DNA of 64,000 bases. It comes from Oceanidesulfovibrio indonesiensis. GTDB taxonomy: Bacteria; Desulfobacterota; Desulfovibrionia; Desulfovibrionales; Desulfovibrionaceae. The stretch lies in the NCBI RefSeq assembly GCF_007625075.1, contig NZ_QMIE01000009.1, positions 62,001 to 126,000 on the forward strand, in the 5' to 3' direction. Positions 44,175 through 53,382 of the stretch are shown here, in pieces. Made by a program: the position numbers and the translations under genes. The stretch's first letter is position 1. Every line of letters begins with the position of its first letter. The notes under the pieces were generated by a model. The model did no database searches. It had not been told where the DNA came from and worked only from the letters and a program-made list of their open reading frames with translations.

Positions 44175-45599
44175 ATGAAAATCGGACGTAATGAGCCGTG
44201 TCCCTGCGGCAGCGGGAAGAAGTACAAGAAATGCTGTTTGTCCAAGGTAGAGGCGGAGGACTCCGCCTATCACCATGTCAGCGCCGTATATAATGGCCTG
44301 GTGGACAAACTGATGCACTTTGTGGGCAATGATCTCGGAGAGGATATCCTTGACGTCGCGCTGGATGAATTCCTGCTATGGGAAAGCGATGACGAAGAAC
44401 TGGCGCCTTTTGAGGGCTTTGCTCAACTGTTCATACCCTGGACGCTGTTCACCTGGAGTCTGCACGAAGAAGATATCCAGGATATTGACGCGCCCATTTC
44501 TCTGCCTCCCGAGACAACGATTGCGGAGTACTATGCTCAGAAGAACGCCGACTCATTGAACAGCTTGGAGAAAAAAACTCTGATGGCTGTTGGTCGTGTG
44601 CCCTTCTCCTTCTGCGAGATTGCGAGCGTCAATCCGGGCCGGGGCTTCACATGTCAGGATATCTTCACAATGCAGACACGAAAGATCGTGGAACACAGCG
44701 GTTCATCCAGTCTCGAACGAGGGGATATCCTTTTCTACTCCGCCGCCAAGATCGATGCTGTTGAAATGCTTCTGGGCCTGAGCCCGATCAAGTTCCCGCC
44801 GGCAAACAAAATCCATCTCATCGATCTGCGTACCTTCCTGGAGCAGCACCATGGCGCCATCACCCAGAGCGTATTGCACGAGCGCGACGTGGAACTGCGC
44901 GAGATGTTTCTGGATCTTTACGAGGCAGCGTTCAGTCCGCCAGTCTTTACCAATACGGATGGCGATCTGCTGGAGCCACGCACCCTGCATTTTGCAATAG
45001 ACGACGCGCAACAAGCCTTTGAGGCGCTGCACCATCTCTGCGCTACGGGAACACGCAAAGAGCTGCTCGAATATGCCGAGAGGGATAGCTCAGGCAGGCT
45101 GGTCGCGGTCGAAATTCCGTGGGAAAGGCTCGAATCAGGGGAAAACGCCCTCATGGGCAATACGTTGCTCGGTTCCATCATCATCACAGGGCAGAAAATG
45201 ACGGTGGAGGTCAATTCAGAGGGCAGGGCGCGACAGATCAAGGACGTTATTACCAATGCCCTGGGCGACAGTGTACGACACAAGACAACCAGCCTGCACT
45301 CGCTGTCGGCGCCGGGCGGCAAGAAGTCAAAGACGGACGCCATGGAGTCTCACAACATGTTGCTGGAAGATCCGCAGCTGCGGGCAGAGTTGGAGCAGCG
45401 GTTCATCGACCATTGGAGCAACTGGCTGGACTCTCCGTTGCCGGCCTTGAAGGGCATCTCCCCACGTGAGGCGGCCGCAACGTCTGAAGGGCGTGAGAAG
45501 GTGCAAGCGTTGCTGGACAGCGCTGCCTCCAACAAGGGCCCGGAGCTTGAATTGCAGGCAAAGGGGATCGAGCTGGCGAGGAAGGAGCTGGGGTTGTGA
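44175..45599 (+). CDS. SEC-C motif protein of unknown function
   Basis: 474 residues from ATG 44175, preceded by GGGGTGG. The N-terminus is the zinc-binding SEC-C motif ([19 protein letters not shown], residues about 3-21), as at the end of SecA. The remaining ~450 residues have no recognised domain; they are largely helical with mixed charge and end in [12 protein letters not shown] motifs bind zinc and contact SecB, the ribosome or other proteins. No neighbour suggests a function. It is followed by a repeat element. Confidence 0.75.
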   Translation: MKIGRNEPCPCGSGKKYKKCCLSKVEAEDSAYHHVSAVYNGLVDKLMHFVGNDLGEDILDVALDEFLLWESDDEELAPFEGFAQLFIPWTLFTWSLHEEDIQDIDAPISLPPETTIAEYYAQKNADSLNSLEKKTLMAVGRVPFSFCEIASVNPGRGFTCQDIFTMQTRKIVEHSGSSSLERGDILFYSAAKIDAVEMLLGLSPIKFPPANKIHLIDLRTFLEQHHGAITQSVLHERDVELREMFLDLYEAAFSPPVFTNTDGDLLEPRTLHFAIDDAQQAFEALHHLCATGTRKELLEYAERDSSGRLVAVEIPWERLESGENALMGNTLLGSIIITGQKMTVEVNSEGRARQIKDVITNALGDSVRHKTTSLHSLSAPGGKKSKTDAMESHNMLLEDPQLRAELEQRFIDHWSNWLDSPLPALKGISPREAAATSEGREKVQALLDSAASNKGPELELQAKGIELARKELGL

Positions 45600-46035
45600 G
45601 TGTGGAAAGCGGTCTGGGATGAGCGGCTTCCTGCTCGTATGATGAAGATTTCAGTCCCACCCGACCCCGCCCTTGCGGGTAGCCTTCCGCGCAACGTTGC
45701 GTACCGGGCGCCGGTTGACGATTTCCGTGGCTTAAGAGCGCCTAACAAACCTCGTCTCCATTCGCGCGGCTTGCTTGGCAACTGTCATCGTCAAACTGCA
45801 TCGACGTAGGTTGACTACGCCTGCTTCGTTTTCCTCGCCAGATGCAAAGCCGCTCGCGCTCGGAGGAGCAACCGGTTTTGTTAGGCACCCTTAGCCCGAG
45901 AGGCCTGCCCAACAGGCGCCGGGGACAAGCACGGCAGATGTTCCCCCCTCATCGTCTTGTCTTTCAGGGCGGATATTCGATGCAGTCGGCCTCATGCGGG
46001 CTTGTCTTTTGCATGCATACGGGCAAGGAGACGCC
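45600..46035. other. Intergenic region holding a repeat element
   Basis: 436 bases with no gene; a 147-base inverted-repeat element (45740-45886) and several GC-rich hairpins (for instance CCGCCCTTGCGGG near 45667) occupy it. Confidence 0.5.
45740..45886. repeat. Short inverted-repeat element (MITE/REP-like)
   Basis: GCCTAACAAACC at the left end and GGTTTTGTTAGGC at the right end are near-perfect inverse copies bounding 147 bases. It contains an internal hairpin (CGTAG-GTTGA-CTACG). The left end with its flank (AGCGCCTAACAAACCTCG...CCATTCGCG) shares about 22 of 28 positions with 33577-33606 beside the other element, so they may be one family. Confidence 0.55.
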
Positions 46036-47013
46036 ATGCGATACATAACCAACCAATCGACAGATCCCGCCTATAATCTCGCAGCCGAAGAATGGCTTTT
46101 GACCAACACCGACACGGAAGTGTTCATGCTGTGGCGCAATGCGCCTGCGGTTATCGTCGGCCGAAATCAAAACACATTGGCCCAGATCGACGAAACCTTT
46201 GTGCGCGAACGCGGCATTCCGGTAGTCAGGCGCCTGTCCGGCGGCGGCGCTGTATTTCACGACCTCGGAAACATCAACTTCACCTTCATCAGTCTCGACG
46301 GAGGGCGCGGCGACCTCGATTTCCTCCGGTTCACAACGCCGATCGTGGATGCATTGGGCAGCATGGGTTTGCCCTGCACGTTTGACGGGCGAAACGATCT
46401 GGTCATAAACGGCCGCAAAATTTCCGGAAATGCCCAGCACATCGCCCAGGGCCGAGTCCTGCACCACGGAACGTTGCTCTTTTCCGCCGATATCACCGAC
46501 ATAACAGGAGCACTGCGTGTCGATCCTGAAAAGTACAAAGACAAGGCGGTGCAAAGTGTTCGCAAACGCGTGACCAACATCGCCGACCACCTGCCCGAAC
46601 CCATGGATGTCGTGGAGTTCATGGACCGCCTCATGGCATATGTCTCCAACGGTTGCGAGCAGGGCCGGACAACGCTTTCCGAGGAGGAAGAGCGCGCCAT
46701 CCAAGGCTTGGCCGATACACGGTACAGGAAATGGGAATGGAATTATGGCCATTCGCCGGCCTACGGATTCACGCGCATCACCAGAACCCCCGGCGGCGTC
46801 GTGGAAGCTCACCTGGATGTCAGATCCGGGGTGATCCGCAAAATTCGTCTGTTCGGTGACTACTTCGGCGCCAGGGATATCGCGGAACTCGAAACCATGC
46901 TGGCCGGCTGCCGGCACGACAGGGACGAGCTGGCATGCGCGCTTGAGAGCACGCCACTGGAGCCGTTCATGCGAGGTGTCGATCTCCCAACCCTGATCGA
47001 TTGTCTTTTCTGA
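46036..47013 (+). CDS. lplA: Lipoate-protein ligase A family
   Basis: 325 residues from ATG 46036 (AAGGAG upstream). The LplA signature PAYNLAAEEWLL, the conserved RRLSGGGAVFHDLGNINFTFI with the Gly-rich lipoyl-AMP loop, and NDLVINGRKISGNAQ with the catalytic Lys are present, followed by the C-terminal accessory domain (about 245-325). It attaches exogenous lipoate to E2 or GcvH proteins. It lies opposite the aco operon, whose AcoC needs lipoylation; that link is inference. Confidence 0.92.
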   Translation: MRYITNQSTDPAYNLAAEEWLLTNTDTEVFMLWRNAPAVIVGRNQNTLAQIDETFVRERGIPVVRRLSGGGAVFHDLGNINFTFISLDGGRGDLDFLRFTTPIVDALGSMGLPCTFDGRNDLVINGRKISGNAQHIAQGRVLHHGTLLFSADITDITGALRVDPEKYKDKAVQSVRKRVTNIADHLPEPMDVVEFMDRLMAYVSNGCEQGRTTLSEEEERAIQGLADTRYRKWEWNYGHSPAYGFTRITRTPGGVVEAHLDVRSGVIRKIRLFGDYFGARDIAELETMLAGCRHDRDELACALESTPLEPFMRGVDLPTLIDCLF

Positions 47014-47213
47014 GGATGCACTCGGGGAGTTGTGCCCGGCGCTGTTCGATTCTCGACCAATGTTCTGCTTCAGGACAGAGCAGGTGCATGACGGCTAGCG
47101 GAGTTTATCATATAAACATCTGAATATACACAAAAAAGAGGCATATTCCGTCCTGGGCATAGTCCTTGCTGTACCGCCGCAAAGAATCAACATCCAACCC
47201 CAGGAGAAAAGTT

Positions 47214-47540
47214 ATGGATGCGGCGGAAAAAGCAGCAACAACGCTGGCGAAAATGCAGGAAAGAGCTGGCAACGTATTCCCCAAATATCTCGAGTTCACC
47301 AAGGAAATAAGCCAGTTCAGCTCGATCGACCACAAGACGCAGGAACTCATTCATGTGGCTTGCTCCATGATGTCCCAGTGCGAGATGTGCATCTCCCTGC
47401 ATATCCAGGGCGCTGCCAGCAACGGCGCCACCAAGGAAGAAATCATGCAGGCGGCCATGCTGGCCATATCCATGGGTGGCTCGCCCAAGGTGATGTACAT
47501 GAAGTACGTTTTTGACGAGCTTGAAGACCTGTTCGACTAA
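47214..47540 (+). CDS. AhpD-like carboxymuconolactone decarboxylase-family protein
   Basis: 108 residues from ATG 47214 (AGGAG upstream). The CxxC-x3-H motif (SQCEMCISLH) and the following GATKEEIMQAAMLAISMGGSP-like helix identify the AhpD/CMD fold. AhpD proteins use lipoyl domains to reduce peroxiredoxins; the neighbourhood of lipoate ligase and a lipoyl-bearing AcoC makes a redox role with lipoylated protein plausible. True decarboxylase activity is not predicted. Confidence 0.88.
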   Translation: MDAAEKAATTLAKMQERAGNVFPKYLEFTKEISQFSSIDHKTQELIHVACSMMSQCEMCISLHIQGAASNGATKEEIMQAAMLAISMGGSPKVMYMKYVFDELEDLFD

Positions 47541-47661
47541 AATCCAGGATATATCAGCCAGAGTGTGTAAAACGTGACGGCGCGCTCTGGCGGCATTCGC
47601 TATATGGCGATTGCCACTACTCGGCGCAAGAAGGTTGTGTACTTTCTTCACCCGGGTAGTA

Positions 47662-47696
47662 TCTCCCGGGCCGGCGGATGTCGCCGGTCCGGGAGA
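47662..47696. terminator. 15-bp hairpin between the AhpD-like and thioesterase genes
   Basis: TCTCCCGGGCCGGCG pairs with CGCCGGTCCGGGAGA (one mismatch) around a 5-base loop, without a U run. It could be a terminator or an RNA-stabilising stem upstream of the thioesterase. Confidence 0.45.
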
Positions 47697-47746
47697 CCTT
47701 CAACCATCGGCAATGCTGCAAGGGAATCACGGCCGTAGAGGAATAT

Positions 47747-48136
47747 ATGCAGATATTGACGCATCAGGAGATTGACCAGTCATTGTGCGGGGAGCCGTTC
47801 GAAGTCGGCGAAGGACGGAGCAGGGTGCGCCTGGAGTGTGACAGTCGCATGGCTGCGGACTCAAGCGGCTTGATCCATGGCGGGTTTATTTTCGGGCTGG
47901 CAGATTATGCAGCCATGCTCGCTGTGAATCACCCGAACGTCGTGCTCGGCTCGGCCGAGACGCGATTCCTGAAACCGTCGCGGATTGGCGATGTGCTGGT
48001 CGCCACTGCGGATGACACGAGTCCTGAAGCCAGGAAACGACATGTCCTGGTTGAAGTTCACTGCGGTGAGGAGCTTGTGTTTACGGGATCGTTCACATGC
48101 TTTGTTCCTGCACAGCATGTTCTCGATACTGCGTAG
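47747..48136 (+). CDS. Hotdog-fold thioesterase (PaaI-like)
   Basis: 129 residues from ATG 47747 with AGAGGAATAT upstream. The hotdog helix motif SSGLIHGGFIFGLADYAAMLAV carries the conserved H-G-G and D, and the strand SAETRFLKPSRIGDVLVATA the FxxP. Family members hydrolyse acyl-CoA esters in the cytoplasm; the substrate is unknown. A different ORF start, 47678, has no ribosome-binding site. Confidence 0.87.
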   Translation: MQILTHQEIDQSLCGEPFEVGEGRSRVRLECDSRMAADSSGLIHGGFIFGLADYAAMLAVNHPNVVLGSAETRFLKPSRIGDVLVATADDTSPEARKRHVLVEVHCGEELVFTGSFTCFVPAQHVLDTA

Positions 48137-48145
48137 AGAGAAAAG

Positions 48146-48168
48146 GGGGCGTGCGGTTCGCCCCCCGA
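48146..48168. terminator. Hairpin between convergent genes
   Basis: GGGGGCG-TGCGGTT-CGCCCCC, with AAAA on the left and a short GATTTG on the right, sits between the convergent thioesterase and DUF6506 genes and can act on both strands. Confidence 0.55.
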
Positions 48169-48180
48169 TTTGCGTGTGTA

Positions 48181-48489
48181 TCAGCCAAAAAGCGTATCGC
48201 CGCTGACATTTCCCAGTCCGGGGTGCGCATCGAAGCGGACCACGCCCACGGGCACATCGACGGCCGCCGCGATGCGGGCCGTTCCGACATTGCCGAAACC
48301 GCCGCACAGCTCGATAGCCGCAATCCCGTCCTTTTCCACAAGATTCCGAGCCAGAGACTCGGCCTGCCCATAGGTGCTCACGGCCACGGTCAGCAACTCG
48401 ACCTCGTCGGTCTTCACCCAGCCTCTGTGTTTCAAAGGATCACCGCCTGGAGCGATGAAAATGAATGCGGCCTTCAATAGAGCGCTCAT
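48181..48489 (-). CDS. DUF6506-type small protein
   Basis: 102 residues. The segments LKAAFIFIAPGGDP, IAAIELCGGFGNVGTARIAAAV and VGVVRFDAHPGLGN are typical of DUF6506, a family of about 100 residues whose function is not known. It starts 22 bases past the acoX stop, so it is the last gene of the aco operon. Its presence beside acetoin-type genes might reflect a shared regulon. Confidence 0.75.
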   Translation of the reverse strand: MSALLKAAFIFIAPGGDPLKHRGWVKTDEVELLTVAVSTYGQAESLARNLVEKDGIAAIELCGGFGNVGTARIAAAVDVPVGVVRFDAHPGLGNVSGDTLFG

Positions 48490-48511
48490 GGTATTCCCCC
48501 TGTGTTTGTTG

Positions 48512-49496
48512 TTACCGCGTGAATAACGCGTGCTCGCTGGCCAGGGCCATGGTTCTCGGCACGTCCACCACCCTCGGCCCTTTAGTATTCAATCTGATGG
48601 AGGCCGAGGAACCCTGGGGTATCTCCACCTCACGCTCTCCATCCACGGCAATCAGGCAAGGAGAGGTGGGTATCCGATGTATTTCGCCGGGGAGCATTGC
48701 GAAAAAATTCTGCACATCGACGTCCGCGAACATTCCTGGCGCGATAGCCGCCGTGACCGTAACCTGTGCGGGGTGTCCGAGCTCCAGAGCCAGGCCGGCG
48801 GGCTCTTCCGCCCCAATGCTCCGCAACTGGCCGCCTATTGCCGAAAGTCCGATGGACGATGGGCTGCACCGGGTGAGGAAGATTTGCGGCACCTTCTCCA
48901 TGTGCCAGACCGCCCTGGACCCCATGAAGATGTCATCGTACACGGCGGCGTCCACCAGGGCGATGTCTGCGGGCTCACCGTCCAGGAGGATGTCGAACAT
49001 GCAGGTACGGATGCAGCATGCCTCGCGGGGAAGCCTGCCGGACGCCACCAAACCGGCGGCCAGTCCGGCAATGGTGGCCTCTCCCATGGAGGGAAAGACA
49101 TTGTTGGTGCCGGTTGAAAGCGGGAGAATGGGAATGTTGACTGTTCCTTTGCAGGCGGCGCGGTTCGTCCCGTCCCCCCCCCAGAACGACCAGGCAGCTG
49201 ACCCCCAGGGTTTCCATGATGCCTGCAGCCGTTGTTGTGTCCACCTGGCTGTTGCGCACGGGCATTTCCACCGCTTCCACCGGTATGGAGGGGGAAATAG
49301 AGTTCAGAGCGCGGGGGACCGTGGCGTAGGAGTCCGGCATGTAGAGGATTCGCGAAACCCCGGCACGTTCCACTCCGAGGATCAGACGCCGCACCATGCG
49401 GACCTTTTCCTGGTTGTCGAAGACGCTTCCATGCGCCACCAGGCGCCGTATGTCCTTGCCTGAGGCGGGGTTCGCCAAAATGCCTACGCTGCTCAC
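48512..49496 (-). pseudogene. acoX: AcoX-like NAD kinase-fold protein, frame broken at a G9 run
   Basis: A GTG start at 49496 (AGGA eight bases upstream) gives SSVGILANPASGKDIRRLV, a typical AcoX/ATP-NAD kinase beginning. At a run of nine G (C9 at 49174-49182 on the plus strand) the reading frame shifts; with eight G the protein reads LGGDGTNRAA, the GGDG motif of the NADK/DAGK fold, and continues to the stop at 48512 (327 residues), which is AcoX-like in length. AcoX is encoded in acetoin operons of many bacteria but its activity is unclear. It follows acoB. The break may be error, phase variation or real decay. Confidence 0.8.
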
Positions 49497-49556
49497 CGAG
49501 AAATCCTTGTTGGAAAGATGCGCGGGAAACAGCCGGAGCCATTTCCCGCGACAATG

Positions 49557-50528
49557 CTAGCGGATGCTTTTGACCGCCGAGACAATGTTCTCCACCCCGG
49601 GAATGTAGAACTGCTCCAGGGGCGGTGAAAAAGGAACCGGACAGAACGGGGCGCCTACCCGCTTGATGGGGGCGTCCAGGTACTCGATAGCCTCATCGGC
49701 GACGATGGCAGCGATCTCGGCTCCCGGCCCTGCGAACTGCACGGCCTCGTGGGCGATAACGAGCGCATTGGTTTTCTTGACGGATTCGATGATCAGATCC
49801 TTGTCCAGAGGCTGGAGGCAACGCGGGTCGACAACCTCCGCCTCGATGCCCTCGGCTTTGAGTTTCTCGGCCGCTTCCAGAGCCGTGTACACCATCTGCG
49901 AGGTCGCCACGATGGTCACATCGGCGCCCTCCCGTTTGATTTCGCCCTTGCCGATCTCGATGGTGTAGCTCTCGTCCGGCACCTCGCCTGACACGCCGTA
50001 CAACAGCTTGTGCTCCAGGAACACCACCGGGTTGTCGTCGCGTATGGCGCTGATGAGCAGGCCCTTGGCGTCGTACGGGGTGGAGGGGATAACGACCTTC
50101 AGCCCCGGGATATGCATGAACCAGGCTTCCAGGCTCTGGGAATGCTGCGCCGCCGCGCCGATGCCCGCGCCCTGAGGCATGCGCAACGTCATGGGCACTG
50201 TGGCCTTGCCTCCGAACATGAAGCGCATCTTGGCGGCCTGGTTGAACAACTGGTCCATGGAGACGCCGATGAAGTCCACGAACATCAGTTCGGCAACAGG
50301 ACGCAATCCGCTGGCGGCAGCGCCCGCAGCCGCGCCGAGAATGGCGCTCTCCGTAATGGGCGTATCAATTACACGTTCTTCGCCGAACTCGTCGAACAAT
50401 CCCTGGGTTACGCCGAAGCACCCGCCGAACTGTCCGACGTCTTCGCCCATGATAAACACGTTCTCGTCGCGTTCCATTTCCAGACGCAGCGCCTCGTTGA
50501 GAGCCTGCAAATATGTTTTCTCGGCCAT
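49557..50528 (-). CDS. acoB: Acetoin dehydrogenase-type E1 component, beta subunit
   Basis: 323 residues, the usual length of the E1-beta subunits. The N-terminal Pyr domain has YLQALNEALRLEMERDENVFIMGEDVGQFGG-like sequence with the catalytic Glu, and the C-terminal transketolase domain ends CPVPFSPPLEQFYIPGVENI. Its pair AcoA lies upstream. The two subunits form the thiamine-diphosphate enzyme that cleaves acetoin (or a related 2-oxoacid-like compound) and passes the acetyl group to the lipoyl arm of E2. The neighbour AcoX favours acetoin over pyruvate. Confidence 0.92.
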   Translation of the reverse strand: MAEKTYLQALNEALRLEMERDENVFIMGEDVGQFGGCFGVTQGLFDEFGEERVIDTPITESAILGAAAGAAASGLRPVAELMFVDFIGVSMDQLFNQAAKMRFMFGGKATVPMTLRMPQGAGIGAAAQHSQSLEAWFMHIPGLKVVIPSTPYDAKGLLISAIRDDNPVVFLEHKLLYGVSGEVPDESYTIEIGKGEIKREGADVTIVATSQMVYTALEAAEKLKAEGIEAEVVDPRCLQPLDKDLIIESVKKTNALVIAHEAVQFAGPGAEIAAIVADEAIEYLDAPIKRVGAPFCPVPFSPPLEQFYIPGVENIVSAVKSIR

Positions 50529-50577
50529 TGTATTTCTCCGTGGGGTCGATTTTCTTTTTGGAATGCTGCCGCTCGCC

Positions 50578-51537
50578 CTAAGCGTATACGTCGTCCATCA
50601 GCGCAGAGGTCGGAGGCAGGGGGCTTTCCTGCGCATATCTGACGGCTTCTTCGACCTCCTGTCCTATCCGCGCCTTGATGCTTTCCACTTCTTTCTCACT
50701 GAGGGTCTTGCTCTCCAGAAGCTTGCTTTCGAAACGAGGGAGCGGATCTTTGGCCATCCATTCTTCCAGTTCATCGACACAGCGATAGGTGCAAGCGTCG
50801 CCCTCGAAGTGTCCGCGCCAGCGGTAGGTTTTGCACTCCACGAGAGAGGGGCCTTCGCCCTTTCGTGCACGCTTCACCGCTTCGGTGACCGCCTCGAACA
50901 CGGCCAGCACGTCGTTGCCGTCCACCACGACGCCGGGCATGTCATACGCGGCTGCGCGATCGGCAATGTCCACCACGGCCATGGATTTACACTGTGGGCA
51001 GGAGATGCCGTATCCGTTGTTCTCGTTCACAAAGACCAGCGGCAGTTTCCAGGCGCTCGCCATGTTCAGAGACTCTTGCGTGGTGCCCTGGTTGGAAGCG
51101 CCATCGCCGAAGAAGCACAGGGCCACGTGGTCGGTCTTCTTGTACTTCGCAGCCAGAGCTGCGCCCACGGCCAGGGGACCGCCGCCCCCCACGATGCCGT
51201 TGGCGCCGAGAATGCCAAGGTCGAGGTCGGCAATATGCATGGAGCCGCCTTTGCCCTTGCAGTAGCCGGTCTGCCTGCCGAAAATTTCCGCCATCATCAG
51301 CTTGAGATCGCCGCCCTTGGCCAGAAGGTGTCCGTGCCCGCGGTGGGTGCTGGTGATCATATCCTTGTCGGTCAGAGCAGCGCACGCCCCGGTGGCGACA
51401 GCTTCTTCGCCCAGATACAAATGCACGAATCCGGGAATTTCGCCTGCTGCGAAAAATTCCTGCAATTTTTGCTCGAACATTCGAATCCTGTTCATCGTTT
51501 CGAACATGTGAACCAATGTCTGTTTGCTGAGAGCCAT
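50578..51537 (-). CDS. acoA: Acetoin dehydrogenase-type E1 component, alpha subunit
   Basis: 319 residues from ATG 51537 (AAGGAG upstream). The thiamine-diphosphate motif GDGASNQGTTQESLNMAS...ENNGYGIS is complete, and GFVHLYLGEEAVATG, GKGGSMHIAD and GGPLAVGAALA are E1-alpha features. The regulatory phosphoserine loops of the mammalian form are not conserved. It starts 37 bases after the Lin0512-family gene and is followed at 49 bases by acoB. Confidence 0.93.
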   Translation of the reverse strand: MALSKQTLVHMFETMNRIRMFEQKLQEFFAAGEIPGFVHLYLGEEAVATGACAALTDKDMITSTHRGHGHLLAKGGDLKLMMAEIFGRQTGYCKGKGGSMHIADLDLGILGANGIVGGGGPLAVGAALAAKYKKTDHVALCFFGDGASNQGTTQESLNMASAWKLPLVFVNENNGYGISCPQCKSMAVVDIADRAAAYDMPGVVVDGNDVLAVFEAVTEAVKRARKGEGPSLVECKTYRWRGHFEGDACTYRCVDELEEWMAKDPLPRFESKLLESKTLSEKEVESIKARIGQEVEEAVRYAQESPLPPTSALMDDVYA

Positions 51538-51574
51538 TGCTTTCGCTCCTTTTTCTCTGGTGAGTTGTTCGGCC

Positions 51575-51994
51575 CTATGTGGCGCACCCACAAGCACCGT
51601 CCCGAGATGCGCCACCACTGTGCTCCATGGCGTCCGTATCCACTGAGACAGTCAGGGCGGCGCAAGCGACAATGATGTTGCTTGTTCCCGGCCCAAAACA
51701 GGGAACTTCGATTCCGGCGACGCTCATGCCGCCTGCGATCACGGACACGGACTTCTCGCCAATGGGAATGGCGGCAAGCAGTTCCTCCGTGTCCACTCTT
51801 TCCGGTACAGGAACAGCAACGTCGGCATGCACATACACGCCCTGGAACTGGTTCCTGCCCCATATCTCCACAATCCCGCACAGACATGTTCTCGATATCG
51901 CGTCGCGGACTGCACGCACCGCGGCCTTGGTCATGTCTTCTCCGTGCATGTCGGCGGCGTAACCGAGTTCAATGGCGAATCGTTTTCTCGGCAT
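51575..51994 (-). CDS. Lin0512 family protein of unknown function
   Basis: 139 residues. RKRFAIELGYAADMHGEDMTKAAVRAVRDAI is the family opening, followed by VEIWGRNQFQGVYVHADVAVPVPE. Lin0512 proteins of about 115 residues are found in scattered bacteria, often in 2-oxoacid or acetoin operons, with no assigned activity. Here it lies between acoC and acoA, 12 bases after acoC. The C-terminal tail SRDGACGCAT contains two cysteines and is additional to the usual domain. Confidence 0.8.
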   Translation of the reverse strand: MPRKRFAIELGYAADMHGEDMTKAAVRAVRDAISRTCLCGIVEIWGRNQFQGVYVHADVAVPVPERVDTEELLAAIPIGEKSVSVIAGGMSVAGIEVPCFGPGTSNIIVACAALTVSVDTDAMEHSGGASRDGACGCAT

Positions 51995-52006
51995 GACGAC
52001 TACTCC

Positions 52007-53341
52007 CTACATGGTCATGAGGGCCGGGTTTTCCAGCATGTCCCCGAGCTCGCGCAGGAAGGTCATGGCCGGCGCGCCATCGGTGGTCATGTGGTTGAAG
52101 GTCAGGGAAAGGGTCATCATGCTCCGGATGCAGATCTCGCCATCCTTTACAGCGGGTTTTTCTACCACGCGGCCAATGCCCAGGATGCCGGTCTCCGGAG
52201 GGTTCAGGATCGGTGTGAAGCCATCGACACCCAGCATGCTGACGTTGCTTATGGTGAACGTTCCGCCGGTTATCTCGTCCATTGTCAGGCCACCCTTGCG
52301 CGCGCGGCCGGCCACATCACGGACGTGGCCCTTCAATTCTTCAAGGGAATAGGTGTCGGCCTGCTTGACGTTCGGGACGATCAGCCCATTGGGCAGGGCC
52401 ACGGCGATGCCGAGGTTGACGTGCTTATGCAGGTGGATGCCGTCCTCCTGCAGCGTGGAGTTCATGATCGGATGGCGCTTGAGTGCGCGGCACACAGCGT
52501 AGGAAATGATGTCGTTGTAGGACAGACGGTACTCGACATCGCGCTTGTTCCGCTCGTGAAGCGCGGCGCGCAGACGGACCATCTCCGTCACATCCAGCTC
52601 GACAAAGACCGAAAGCTGGGCAGCGCTTTGCAGGCTGGCGTGCATATTGTCCGCAACCAGTTTGCGCACACCTTCCATGGGCACGATGGTGTCCTGCACG
52701 GGCGCCTCGCGCGGCTCCGCCTGTTCAGGCTGGGACGGGTTCATGGCTCGCAGGATGTCCGCCTTGGTGATCCGGCCGCCTTCTCCAGTGCCGGCGATCT
52801 GGCTGAGATCGACACCTTTCCTGCGGGCGAATGCAATGGCCTTGGGGCTGGCGTTGACGCCGCCGCCGGAGTCCGCCGTGCTTTGCACGTCCCGCCTGGT
52901 GATGGCGCCGTTGGGACCGGTGCCCTCTACGGTGGCGAGATCAACGCCCAGCTCTTCGGCGAGCTTTCTTGCGGCAGGCATCGCCGGAACGAATGTCCCG
53001 TCCCCCTGGTCAGCCTCCTTAGCCGCAGGCGCTCCGACGGCCACCGTGGAAGCTTCCGGCGCGTCCGATAAAGTCCCGGAATCGACGCGTTCCGGTGCTT
53101 CTCCTTCAGCGGCGATAATGGCCAGAACCGCCTGGACCGGGGCGACCTCTCCCTCGGGCACGACAATCTGGAACAGAATTCCGCTGGCAGGCGCTTCAAC
53201 CGAGTTGGTTATTTTGTCGGTTTCCACCTCAAATAAAGGCTCTCCCTCTTTCACCGGATCGCCCTCTCCTTTCAGCCAGCGGACGATCTTTCCTTCTTTC
53301 ATGGTCAAGCCCCATTTGGGCATGATCACTTGTTGGGCCAT
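52007..53341 (-). CDS. acoC: Dihydrolipoamide acetyltransferase (E2) of an acetoin dehydrogenase-type complex
   Basis: 444 residues. Lipoyl domain (1-80) with the lipoylation lysine in FEVETDKITNSVEA, then two peripheral-subunit-binding domains: PAARKLAEELGVDLATVEGTGPNGAITRRDV-like (about 120-150) and SPKAIAFARRKGVDLSQIAGTGEGGRITKADI-like (about 165-197). The catalytic domain (about 225-444) has HxxxDG in FNHMTTDGAP. It is the core of the complex and transfers the acetyl group to CoA. An E3 gene is not present in the operon, so E3 is shared. It is the first gene of the operon, under a sigma-54 promoter. Confidence 0.93.
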   Translation of the reverse strand: MAQQVIMPKWGLTMKEGKIVRWLKGEGDPVKEGEPLFEVETDKITNSVEAPASGILFQIVVPEGEVAPVQAVLAIIAAEGEAPERVDSGTLSDAPEASTVAVGAPAAKEADQGDGTFVPAMPAARKLAEELGVDLATVEGTGPNGAITRRDVQSTADSGGGVNASPKAIAFARRKGVDLSQIAGTGEGGRITKADILRAMNPSQPEQAEPREAPVQDTIVPMEGVRKLVADNMHASLQSAAQLSVFVELDVTEMVRLRAALHERNKRDVEYRLSYNDIISYAVCRALKRHPIMNSTLQEDGIHLHKHVNLGIAVALPNGLIVPNVKQADTYSLEELKGHVRDVAGRARKGGLTMDEITGGTFTISNVSMLGVDGFTPILNPPETGILGIGRVVEKPAVKDGEICIRSMMTLSLTFNHMTTDGAPAMTFLRELGDMLENPALMTM

Positions 53342-53382
53342 GACATTCCTCCTGAATATTTTCTGTGGGCACAGCCAGCCAC

